DNA from: Chelonoidis abingdonii
Lineage: Eukaryota > Chordata > Testudines > Testudinidae
Direction of reading: 5' to 3'
DNA length: 64,000 nucleotides
Assembly: GCF_003597395.2 (NCBI RefSeq)
Contig: NC_133773.1
Coordinates: 69,872,841-69,936,840, forward strand
Part shown: in pieces, positions 1 to 10,420 of the stretch
Layout of the letters: each line of letters opens with the position of its first letter
Position numbering within the stretch: the first letter of the stretch is position 1
The notes under the pieces: generated by a model
Seen by the model: the letters and a program-made list of their open reading frames with translations, nothing else
Databases searched by the model: none
Told to the model about the DNA's origin: nothing
Program-made: the position numbers and the translations under genes

Positions 1-545
1 ATTGTACATATACGCCATCATATGCCAGCAAGCCTCTGCTATTAACCATGGCCAAACTGGAACAGTCACACGGGAAAGAGATAAATGGGACACAATCAGA
101 TTATCAGAATGGCAATCATAAAAAACCTGTAGGCGAGCACTTCAACCTGCCCTGGCTCACACATATGCAGACCTTAAGCGTGGGCCAATCCTGCAGCAAA
201 AAAAACTTCAGAGACCAGACTTCAAGAGAAACTGCCTGAAGCTTCATTCTTTGCAAATTTGATCACATAGCAGCTTCTGACTAAACAAAGACTGTGAATG
301 GCTTGCCAATACAGACACCAGTTTCTCCCTCCCTTGGTTTTCACACCTCTACTGCTAGAACAGGGCCCCATCCTCCCTGATTGAACTAACCTCGTTATCT
401 CTAGCTTGCTTGCTAGCATATATATACCTACCCCTGGAAATTTCCACTACCTGCGTCTGACAAAGTGGGTATTCACCCACAAAAGCTCACGCTCCAAAAC
501 GTCTGTTAGTCTATTAGGTGCCACAGGATTCTCTGCTGTCTTTGG
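1..545 (+). mobile_element. Penelope-like retroelement, decayed GIY-YIG end plus 3' tail
   Basis: The left edge starts inside a degraded frame. It contains a KEINGTQSD...KKPVGEHFNLPW stretch, followed by KKNF and SRETA, a pattern I associate with the C-terminal GIY-YIG endonuclease region of Penelope-like elements. The frame is broken and lacks the upstream reverse transcriptase. From about 270 onward the sequence is non-coding. It ends in a characteristic tail (bait words GTGGGTATTCACCCAC, TCTGTTAGTCTATTAGGTGC), with the same tail inverted at 42233-42503. The family name is from memory; the shared tail is directly visible. Confidence 0.55.
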
Positions 546-3225
546 TGAGACATCTAGGGTACAAATTGTCCTGGAGTAAAGTGACTGGTCTCTTAGGACT
601 GGAATTAACCTGAATATTTTGTGGTCTTTGATGTATTGCCGCCAGCTATCACTAAGTCCAGCTTGCCTGGCTGGCAAGATAGACTAGAGTGCCCAATGAG
701 ACTGTTTGTGACTCCATGGTAAGACTGTTATAGTGCTTCAGGAGTTCACACCTGTTACTGGGTGGGTGAAATCTAACTATAGAGAACACAAGCAGTTTGA
801 GGTGTCTGCCATACCTATTGATGGTCTGCCCTGAGGTTGGTACTCACAGTTGTGAACCACACAACACGGTATCCAAATTCCACATGCCAGTTGAGTAACT
901 TGCACTGTTTGGCCTCAAACAATTTACATGCACTTCTTTCAACACGGCTGAAACTTGGATGTAAATTCAGTGACTTTACTGAAAATGGAATATTTTTATC
1001 TGAGCTGAGCTTTTGTTGATAAATACAAATATGTTTCCAAGGTTTGGGGTATATGCTATTTAGTGGCACTTCCTTTGGCACTCTGCTTGGTGTACAAGAT
1101 GTTTCCTGTACACTGCACAACAATACAATGGAGTCAATGCTACATACAACGAAAGGGAACCCTCAAAAAGGAGATACAGCAACAGGTCCTGCACCTATCT
1201 TATGCCCTAACAGGCACAATAGGAGCACCATCAGTTCATGGAACCCTGCTCTTCATAGGAAATATATGCTACTTTCATATCTATGACATTTGTGAAAACT
1301 CCCCTCAAGCTATAGTCTGTTTTAGGTCTTGACCATAGCATGTTATGAAAGTAAAAGGCTCCAGTTATTCGCCTCTGGAAGTGTCATGTATTTTACTGTA
1401 AATCCAGGACATCTGCACTTTATTTCAGTAATTAAAACTATGTGTCAGTTTATAGCACTTAATTTATGTTAGCAGCTAGCAAGACAGTTACAAAAGTTTT
1501 AAAGGTTGTAACCAAATCATAGTTTTAATCACTAGAAATGTAGTACAGATGGTCTGGGTTTATAGAAATGTGAAAACTGTATCTCCAGTATGTATTAGCC
1601 ATGTAATTCTTTAGGCACTGTGATATATTGGTATGCCATTTTTTCCCCATAGGAGAACTCTCTTTCCTTTCCATTGGATGATGATGCCCCCAGACTCTGA
1701 TATATAGACATTATGGGTATAGACATTACTTAAGTGGCATATTCAAGGTTTTCTGGGTTGCTATCAATGAATCTGCTCCTGCTCTTGGTCTCTTGTGCAG
1801 CATTGTTTCAATGAGCCATTGCGATGCCAATAGACGCCAAAATAATATTGAAGTCAGTCTTCTTGTGACATTCCCTCTCTCAATCAAAGCAGCCTCCTCA
1901 CTTAACATGGGAAATTAATCCATGACAGGAATTGCACAAACTAATGTTCTGTTTTCAGCTAACTTGGTGCACAGCCCAACCACAGAGCTAAGCTGAAACC
2001 AACCTTTCCACTTAACTCAGCAGAAAGGGTTGCAGCTTTGTCCAGGCAGATGCAATATGTGCTTCCCTGTACAACACTTCTATGTCAGCAAAAAATTCCA
2101 TCATCTCAAAAGCAAAGTAAAATATACTTTCATATTAAATTTATTGCCACACTTTGCATTATACATATTCGTTTTCTTTTATACAGACTTTCCAGACACA
2201 TTTTTTAAGTAAGATAAGTAAGACTGGTTGAGAACAGATGATGTATAATGATCAGTACATTTTGTTAGTTGTATCTCTATAGCTAATACAATAAATAGTG
2301 GAACAGCTTGGTTTAATTATATTACATTGCATACACAACAAAACAATAATTTAAGAAAATAATTTATTGTGAAAGATTTATTGCTATACTACACATTTCC
2401 AAATGCTGAACCATATTAAGTCATTGGCTAGTAATATAACCACATATATCAGTCTGAATTCAAGTTTCTCTATTGAGATTTTACAAATGTGTATACATAT
2501 ATATATTTTTACATGGATCAAATGACTTAAGTGACTGGCAATGGCGATACAGAACTTTTCTCCTCATTGGTTTCAAATCTGATCCAGACTGGTAGTGATT
2601 GAAAGCCATTCTCTTATAGCAGTTTTGTGGCATATTGGAAATGAACTGATAGATCCTAGGAATTGGAGTGAGGTAAGTCTGCTCCCTTACAGGCAATTCA
2701 GAATTCCCATTATATTCAATGGGGCAGGATCAAACTCCTACTAGTTAGGTAAACCCATTAGATCCATCAGATTTGCCAGCTAACTTTGTTAGTAGTCTTG
2801 GGACAGAGAACAGGAGCTGAATAGAAGGAGAAGGGTTTTTTTAAGTGTACAGTTTAAATAAAATGGTCTTTTAAAAATGAAAATGGAAGAATTAATGGAA
2901 GACATTTTAACTAATATGAATGAATAAGAATTTGGAAAGGAGACAAGAGAAGAAGGAAAGGGGAGTTTAAATGATGAGATGTATTTCTTGATGATATAGT
3001 CCAATTGAAGAAATAAGTTTTTATACAGTGTGGCCTTGGCTTCATTGGCCTCAGCATTTCTTCCTCATGCAGTGAGGGCCTGTAGTTAATCAGTCCTACT
3101 CTGGAAGGTTTTTCAATATGTTTACAAGGTGGGCATCAGGGGAAGCTCAAGTAGTTCTCTTATGCAAAACAACCACCAAAAAACCAAACTCACAACACAA
3201 ATAGGAACACCTTTCGCTCCCACTC
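546..3225. other. No gene recognised; AT-rich intergenic DNA
   Basis: Frames here are short and compositionally random. 2700-2735 carries a fragment of the dispersed 'TTCAATGGGGCAGGATCAAA' type motif seen many times in the window. Nothing else can be assigned. Confidence 0.6.
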
Positions 3226-3540
3226 TCCTGGGTGTTGATTTATTGCACTGGTTTCTGGTGGCCAGGTTTTTCTCAAACAGCAGTTAACTTGATTATTTTA
3301 TCTATAAGGAGTAGACACATCCATCTACCAGGAGTAGCCCTTTCTTCTATTCCCACTAACCCCACTGCAGCTTGCTTCTCCTCCCTCTTCCTCTGCTCTC
3401 ACCAGAAAAGGGGTTTTTAAAGGTCACCGTGGCAGCCCTTAATTGGACTCTGGTGTCTCTAATTAACCTGAGGTAATCTTTCTTCAGTTCATAGGGACAA
3501 GGGCCTTCACCATTCTGGAGCTGATATATCTGTCTTCCAT
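3226..3540. repeat. Probable dispersed repeat flanking a tandem array
   Basis: Block with AAAAGGGGTTTTTAAAGGTC and CAGCCCTTAATTGGACTCTG followed by AATTAACCTGAGG. I recall such words as high-copy in turtle genomes, but I cannot name the family. It runs directly into the tandem repeat at 3541. Confidence 0.35.
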
Positions 3541-4025
3541 TACTCTCTTACGTGCCGTCCGCTGGCTTCCTTGACACCTTCGAGGCACTGTCCGGGGTTC
3601 TCTGCTCGGTGTCCCCATCAGGTTCCCTTCGTTTAGCCCTGTGACCTCACTCCTGTTCCTGCTATATCTTTAGTTGTCCCCCACAATCATTTGGACCTGT
3701 GAATCCTCCCCTTAGGCAGGAGGGAGGTCCTTTAGCAGTGGGCAGCCTTCTACCTGTCCACTTCCTGGATCCAACAGGACTACTCTCTTATGTAGTGTCT
3801 GCTGGCTCCCTTGACACCTTCGAGGCACAGTCTGGGGTTTTCTGCTCAGTATCCCCTTCAGGTTCCTTTCGTTTGACCCTCTGACCTTCACACCTGCCCC
3901 TGTTACATTTTTGATTGTCCCCCGTAATTATGAGAGTTCCTGGACCTTGTGGATCCTCCCCTAAGGCTGGGGCAGAGCTTGTGCCTGCCCACTTCCTGGC
4001 ACCCAAAAGGATCACTCTCTTACGT
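3541..4025. repeat. Diverged tandem repeat, unit about 240 bp
   Basis: TACTCTCTTA begins at 3541 and again at 3781, exactly 240 bp later. A third start (CACTCTCTTACG) is at 4013. Units share CTTGACACCTTCGAGGCAC, TCTGCTC(G/A)GT, TTCAGGTTCC and the 3'-half word CCACTTCCTGG. The first two units are complete and roughly 85% alike by eye; the third is cut off after about 15 bp. The parent family is unknown. Confidence 0.75.
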
Positions 4026-5552
4026 CTGACAGATCTGACTTTGTCATAATAGCAAGAACTAAGAGGAACTGGGGACAGGCAAAAAGGGGCAGAATAGAGT
4101 AAGGGGGAGAAGAATGGCAGAGGACAAACAGCACTTGGTACTGTGAGTCTTAAAAAATTCTAACATGCTGAAAGTAAAAGAATGACAAACTATGTTAAAA
4201 GTAAAACTCACATCAGAAGGCTCTTGGGATTGTCAACACATCATTTTCTATTGTATGTGCGATTCTAGTATTTAAAAATCAGTCTATGGGTGTGGTTAAT
4301 AAACATGCATGTGCAGAGAAATCAGATGGGGCAGTGGAACATAGCCACTCTAGATGAGGGGGTAGGAAGGGAAATGTAGGCAAAGGTCAGTTAATTCTAT
4401 TCTCTCTCAAAACAGAATAACTGCAAATGTGTGAATTGCAGATTAAATGTTTGTCTCCTTGAAAAAAACAATCATGGCCTGATTCTGATCTGAGTGCCAG
4501 TTACTTAGAACATGGCCCATTGAATCTTATAAATCCTTGTTGTCGCCACCTGTGAGTTGTTTGCTCATTCTTGAAAATCCCTAGACTCTTATGAGGCTGT
4601 TATCTTACCAGTTTTAACAGCTATTCAGTTTCATCATTGACAACTGAGAGTAACATCAGTAATGTAACAGCTTAATGTAAAAATTTGAGGGCCACATACT
4701 CTATTGCCATATGATAAATGCTTTTCTGGGCAAATTGTCCTTTAATAATTTTAGTTTAATAGTTTAATAATTTTTGTATTTTGAGTTGTGTGGATAGTTG
4801 AAATTGAATTCCTCCTAGACTATTAGGAGCTGAAGGACGCACCATACAGTCATTTCAGAGGTAAAAGTAATTTCCTGTAGCATTTCGTTAAGATCTTAGA
4901 TTTGGACTCTGACTTGATCATTGCAAGGCATTGATGATCAGTATAAAGGCAGTATGCAGACCAATAACCTGATAGTTCAGGAAAAACTCCCTATAGCATC
5001 AGCAAGAAAGCTGAAGCTAAGTAAGAGCAGCATGTTTGTTTTAAGAAAAAAACCATCTTGGAAACTGTAGATTTTCATGAAATACTCAGAGAATAACCAC
5101 ACTCAGAGACAGACACAGGAAATCAAATATTTATTTTGTCTTTGATTGCTAGGGTATGTATTCATTATAATAAGGTGTTTCCCTGCCATTTTTAGAAGAA
5201 AAGAAGGAAAGACAAACTAGCTTACTTGGTTACTAATGCCCTTTTAGTGAAGAAAAGCTTCCATGTGACTAGTTGGCTGAGCTCACCAGTAGTGGACCCT
5301 GCAGGTGATCAGCCCACATCCTTCTTTGCTTCTTCAGCAACGATTGTTGTGGTAACAGAAAACAATGCTGAAGCTGTGAATACTAAAAATATATTTTTAC
5401 TGTAAAGGCAGACAATTTCATTTGTTCCATTAACCATTCCTAACTTTCTATATTTTAATGATTCTCAGTTAGATGACTAGAACAAAAACCGAATAAGTGG
5501 TAGCTTCCTGTGACAAAGTTATCCCAGGCTCTGACCAATCTCTGTAAAATTC
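4026..5552. other. No gene recognised
   Basis: AT-rich intergenic sequence with no long frame. 4475-4500 holds one 'GCCTGATTCTGATCTGAGTG' type motif belonging to the dispersed family noted elsewhere. No splice-bounded coding block was seen. Confidence 0.55.
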
Positions 5553-5560
5553 CACACACA

Positions 5561-5680
5561 TAGGGTGACCAGACAGCAAGTGTGAAAAATCGGAATGAGA
5601 GTGGAGGGTAATAGGAGCCTATATAAGAAGACCCCAAAATCGGGACTGTCCCTGTAAAATTGGGACATTTGGTCACCCTA
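5561..5680 (+). mobile_element. hAT-like MITE, 120 bp, with 8-bp target duplications
   Basis: Terminal inverted repeats TAGGGTGACCAGA and TTTGGTCACCCTA bound a 120-bp element. Both flanks read CACACACA (5553-5560 and 5681-5688), consistent with an 8-bp hAT target duplication, though the flank is low-complexity. Relatives lie at 57303-57422 and 57433-57512. There is no coding capacity. Confidence 0.7.
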
Positions 5681-5799
5681 CACACACACCTGAAAAAAAG
5701 TCCCCCAAACCAAAAAAACTAAGGGCCAGATTTTGATACTTCATTGAGTAGTACCTTCCTCCTTCCTATTGAATTCAGTGAAATTCTCATGGTTAAGTT

Positions 5800-6155
5800 T
5801 AAGATTTTGTCATGGTTATTTTTTAGCAAAAGTCACGGACTGGACATGGGCAATAAACAAAAATTCACAAGAACCCATGACCTATCCATGACTTTTACTA
5901 AGAATAATCCTGGGGAAAAGAGGGATTACAACTGGAGCCCCATGGCGGGGGTGGGGGTTGGGATTGACAGCCTGAGCCACACCACCACTGAGGAGGAGGG
6001 CACAGCCCCATCCCAGCTGCAGCCACAGAGGGTGGAGGTTCACTGCCCCAGCTCTGGCCCTGGCTGCAGCCACTGAGAGCTGAAGCCGAAGAAGTCACGG
6101 AGGTCTGGTAAAGTCACAAATTCCATTACCTCCGTGACTAAGTCATATCCTTACT
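5800..6155. repeat. Dispersed repeat with AGTCACGGA / TCCGTGACT ends
   Basis: AAAAGTCACGGACTGG near the left and TACCTCCGTGACTAAGTCAT near the right are partly inverted copies, with GAAGTCACGGAGG as another internal copy. The middle (5930-6080) is GC-rich and yields spurious frames on both strands. It is probably a non-autonomous DNA element; the superfamily is undetermined. Confidence 0.4.
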
Positions 6156-8940
6156 GATGGTGTAAGCTACAGTTCAACATGAATGAACAAATCAGAATCT
6201 GGCCCTTGGTTAAGATAGAGTTAAGGTTGTAAATAAGTGTCTATTAGCTTACAGCAACATTTTCAAAATGTTGTAACTACAACAAAAAACAAACATTGGA
6301 AATGAAGAAATTCAGAAATAAGTGTGGGTCAGCTCTGAAAAGTAAGCGTGAAATTCCATATTTATTATGTCTCTCTGATTTCCTTTTCAAATGTGCTAAA
6401 TACGCAATTAGAAAGATCTCAGAATAGGATCTTATGCAGCATCATCAAAACTGAAGTTTCTGCAGGCCGAATTAAACTCTGATTTCATCTGTGCAGCCTC
6501 AATGTCTTCAAATCCAATTGCCTTCCATGAGGTTTTCACAAAGGGTAACTGACTGGAACATAGGAATTTGTTCTGTTGTTGATGCCCAAGAAGGGAAGAG
6601 GATCCACTTTAGAATAGAATAACTTTAAATAAATATGAAAGTCTGGAAGTTGAATGGTTGTACTTATTTTTCTATTTAAGAAGAAATACTTCAGTGTCAA
6701 ATTTGAGATACATAAAGACTTAGGTTGAACACACAAACATTAAAGCACCCGTGTCCAGAAATAGTCACTTCTGAAAATGTTTATCTAATGTCTGCCGCAA
6801 AGGACAAACTCTAGAATAATGAAGTCCTCAAACTTGCAAAGACTTATTCACATGAGTAACATGCGAAAAGTCCCATTGAAGTCAGTGAAACTATTCATAT
6901 ACATAAAGTTATGCACAGGCTTAAGTCTTTGCAGGATCAGGTCCTAAAGTGACATGTTTAATATGTTAATAGGGAGTTTAATTTTTATTCACTAGTTTTT
7001 GGGGTGTGTGCATGGATGTGGAAATATTTTTGGAGAACTTAATCACTTGCTAGGAAAACAGTTTAGATTATCAAGGATTCACTTCAGCAGAAATCTATGG
7101 TGAGTGCAGCAGATGTGGGAGGGGAAGGAAAGAGATTGAATGGTTACAAATATACACATTCTAAGTCTGTGTGACCCATAGTCTTCCTGCCTACCAAACC
7201 AACAAACACCTGGTGTGAAATCAACAAAGGAAGTAAGTAAATATTGTAATTAACTTTGGACATTAGAGTTAGCAATTGGAAATACTTGTCAAACAAATAA
7301 TCTGTCTGCACATCGATTTCCAAGTCTGTTAAATGCAGGTAACGATCTATGGATGAGAAAGTGACACATACCAGAGGTGCTAAGTTTTATTATTAAAAGG
7401 AGCCCCATGGAATGAATTCACTGATTTGAATGTGTCAAACATGATTTATTCAAAGACCCAGGATTTTTTTTAAGTTTCTCTAATGCAAGGTTCTTTCTTT
7501 GTCTGTACAATGTATCATCAAATGTATTCATTTCCCCCGTACTGTCATTGTGGTGGGATCACATTATACATGGTAAATAAATATTTGATCTCCTTGTACT
7601 GTAGAACGTTTGGATTATACTAGAATTTCAGAGTTCTATGAACAGGTACTCACATAAGAGCTGTAAATAACAAACTTATTTTGATGTATTTATTTATTCA
7701 GTTCCACTTATTGTGAAAGACAAATGTCTTGTTTTGATCTTTTGATTTTGTTTCATTCCTTCTAGCAGTGTTCTAGTTCTAGTTTCTGAGTACTGGACAT
7801 TGTCTCCTGCTTAACCTATTTCTCTTTGAACACTGGGTTTTGATGATGTCAGCTATGTACCTTTTTGAGACTGCCTGCTTGAAATAAAGCAACCATCCCT
7901 TCCCATCAAGATTAGTCCTTGACCACATTCCCAAAGAGAAAAGCCAGTCAATTATCCAAAGAACAATGTAATACAGACACAATTTACAGAGCTAATCCCA
8001 AAGTAGTACACTGGGTTCTACAGTATGTGTAGAGCTGATGGTGATAATAGGGATACGGTGGGAAAATCTAAAATCTGACTAACCTTTTTCTTATCTCCCG
8101 CTCCTTGTACTGTGGGTTGTCTGTCCTGGGCCTCCCAAAATCAGACTAATCTACCTCTATTAACACTGGATCTAATTCTTCTCTCTAATAAACAATGAAG
8201 TTCCACCCCTACATTGGAGAACCCTGCAGATGTTAAAAGGTTGCACTTGCTGACAAGCATTTTTTGGTGAAGCTGTGTGTTGCAACTTAAAAACATGAAA
8301 AGGAGAGCTATGTTATATTTGTCTCCAGTTACTGTGTATGCACAGGCACCATGCAATGGAATATGTAACTTGGGAAAGGGACGTACTCCTGATTATGAGA
8401 AGATTGCCAGCAAATCTCAAAGCTGAAAACTTGAGAGAGCTAAAAAGATGATTTTTCCATTTTGGAAGACACGTGATATTTTATATCGCTCTCTGTTATC
8501 TGTTTGTTCTTTTCTGTAGCACAAAACTTTATTATAAGAGGCAGTTGCTTAATAGTTGAGAAGTAAGGTACAGTATCTAGAAGGAAAGGAGTGTCTCTCA
8601 GTGCAGTTTCCTATGGAAATAGGAAGTATCAGAAAGAAGTCTTAAAATTTTGAGCACAAGGGCTATAGAGAGATATTGAAACAGGACTAAAAATGAAGAG
8701 ATGTAACCAAAATCTCTTTTTAAATAGATTTGCAAGTTTTTAGCCATATGACTAACACACCTCAAATGTGAATGGAAGCCATGCATTTATTGCTGAAAAT
8801 ATAAGGGATTTGCTTCAAAGTTCTCTTACATTTAACACCATTTCAAAGTAATAGTCTCTGCAAGAATTGTGCTTCAAAATGTTGCTATTTGCATTCGCAA
8901 AAAGATAAATAATTTTGTCACTATATTTTTAATGCATTCA
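6156..8940. other. No gene recognised; one dispersed-motif fragment
   Basis: 6830-6955 contains CCCATTGAAGTCAGTG, then AGGCTTAAGTCTTTGCAGGATCAGG, a diverged copy of the hairpin repeat better seen at 17685-17810. The remainder is AT-rich with only short, random-looking frames. Confidence 0.5.
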
Positions 8941-8944
8941 TTTA

Positions 8945-9270
8945 ATAGTATGGCCTAGTGGTCTGAGTCAGGTGACAGTGGTTCTAATTCTGTCTCTTCC
9001 ACTGACATCTGTATGACCTTGGAGAGTGGTGGTGGTAATAATAATAATAATTAATAATAATACTTCCTATACAGTGCTTTTTATCTTAGATCCCCAAATG
9101 CTTTACAAATGAGGTCAGTATCATGGTTCCCATTTTAAAGATGACACAGAAAGGGAAAGTGACTTGCCCCAAGTTCACCCAGCAGGTCAGTGGCAGAGCC
9201 AGGAATAGTGCTCAGGTAACCTGAATCCCAGTTCAATGTTCTATCTACTAGACCATATTGCCTCCTATTA
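8945..9270 (+). repeat. Old SINE-like (MIR/CORE type) composite
   Basis: The 5' part reads TATGGCCTAGTGGTCTGAGT ... TCTTCCACTGACATCTGTAT followed by GACCTTGG, resembling the tRNA-derived/core region of MIR-type SINEs. After an AAT microsatellite comes CATTTTAAAGATGACACAGA ... GACTTGCCCCAAGTTCACCC, then CAGCAGGTCAGTGGCAGAGC, words typical of ancient MIR/L2-like amniote repeats. Family assignment is from memory. Confidence 0.5.
9036..9062. repeat. (AAT)n microsatellite
   Basis: Short run of TAATAATAATAATAATTAATAATAA inside the SINE-like block. Confidence 0.85.
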
Positions 9271-9591
9271 TAATAAGACACCGTTGCCAGTATTACCAAA
9301 GTTTGTGGCGGCACAAGTGATGTATTACACTGCCTCTCTGGTTCAACCCTAGGGCCTTGAGGAGTCTTCAGAACGGCTATTGCTTATGTTCAAGTTTCCT
9401 TAGTTCTTTAGGTGTTTCATGGCTCCAGTACTGTGGGTCCAGGGCTTGACTAAGGGACTGGCTGCTCAACTGGGATTTTCAGAAACATTCAGAAGGTTGT
9501 GCTTGGCTCAGCTTCTTGTCTTGGTAATGTAAAGGCACAACTAAGCCCACAAAATACATTTTCAGGAATCCCACTCCTAAGTGACTGAAAA

Positions 9592-9593
<2 letters not shown>

Positions 9594-9624
<31 letters not shown>
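9594..9624. repeat. (AC)n microsatellite
   Basis: About 15 perfect AC dinucleotides. The length suggests a polymorphic marker. Confidence 0.95.
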
Positions 9625-9625
<1 letters not shown>

Positions 9626-10239
9626 GAGAGCATGAGTGAAATAGAGAGTTAATCAGAGATAGATGGGAGAGCAAGCAGTTGCTAAGGGGTTAGGGTTGAG
9701 CCAAAGGGGAGGGGGGGGTGAGACTAGCTGGGATTGGCACCGTAGTTCTTTGAGAGAGATGCACCTTCAGTTTTGTGTTTCTTAGTGGTCATCATTAATA
9801 CCGGCAGGTGCAGGTTTTCTGCAGGTCAAGTCTCTGGATTTTATTCAAGGATAGCGTGAGTGAGGAGACATTATACCAGCAGTATTGGCATTTCTAATGT
9901 CTTCTATATTTCTTATGTCTGTCTGGCTTCCTTCTCATTGCTCGGGGTCCAGTGCAGTGAAGAAACATATTTATTTTAGCAACAAATGGGTATACCATAT
10001 ACTACTGTGATCGTTGCCTTTTGAGAATCCTGGTGACTGAGCACTAGCTAAAGCTGGGGTATCAGAGCTGGAGTAAAATGTTCAGAATTCTTCCACCTCT
10101 ACTGTTTAAAATTCTGAATTCTGGAGTGTCCAAAATCAAGCATTCACATTCAGTGTTGCACATCCAATAGACCTCTTTTAAAATAATGGAATACACTTCT
10201 CTGCCCAAATTATTTCCAGATGTTACTCCGCTATCTTCA

Positions 10240-10420
10240 GCAGGATAACACCATGAATGAATTTGACCTTCTTTGTCTTCATTTTCTCCTCTGTAAAATG
10301 GCTAAAATTAAAACAATATTGCCTTACTTCCTCCATTAGCATGTTGTGGCGATTAAGTAATGTTTATGCAACACTTTATATCTTTAAAGTGCATAGTAAT
10401 AGTAGTATTTAATGCACTGG
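10240..10420 (+). repeat. SINE/L2-like fragment
   Basis: TTCATTTTCTCCTCTGTAAAATGGCTAAAA, then TGTTGTGGCGATTAAGTAATG, resembles the 'cctcatctgtaaaatggg ... tgttgtgaggattaaatg' segment of MIR/L2 repeats. Confidence 0.4.

Noticed and set aside
5553..5688. Certainty of the CACACACA target duplication
   Set aside because: Noted only as candidate: the flank is low-complexity, so the match could be chance.
9594..9624. CRISPR-like repetition
   Set aside because: It is a simple AC microsatellite; no direct-repeat/spacer pattern exists anywhere in the window.
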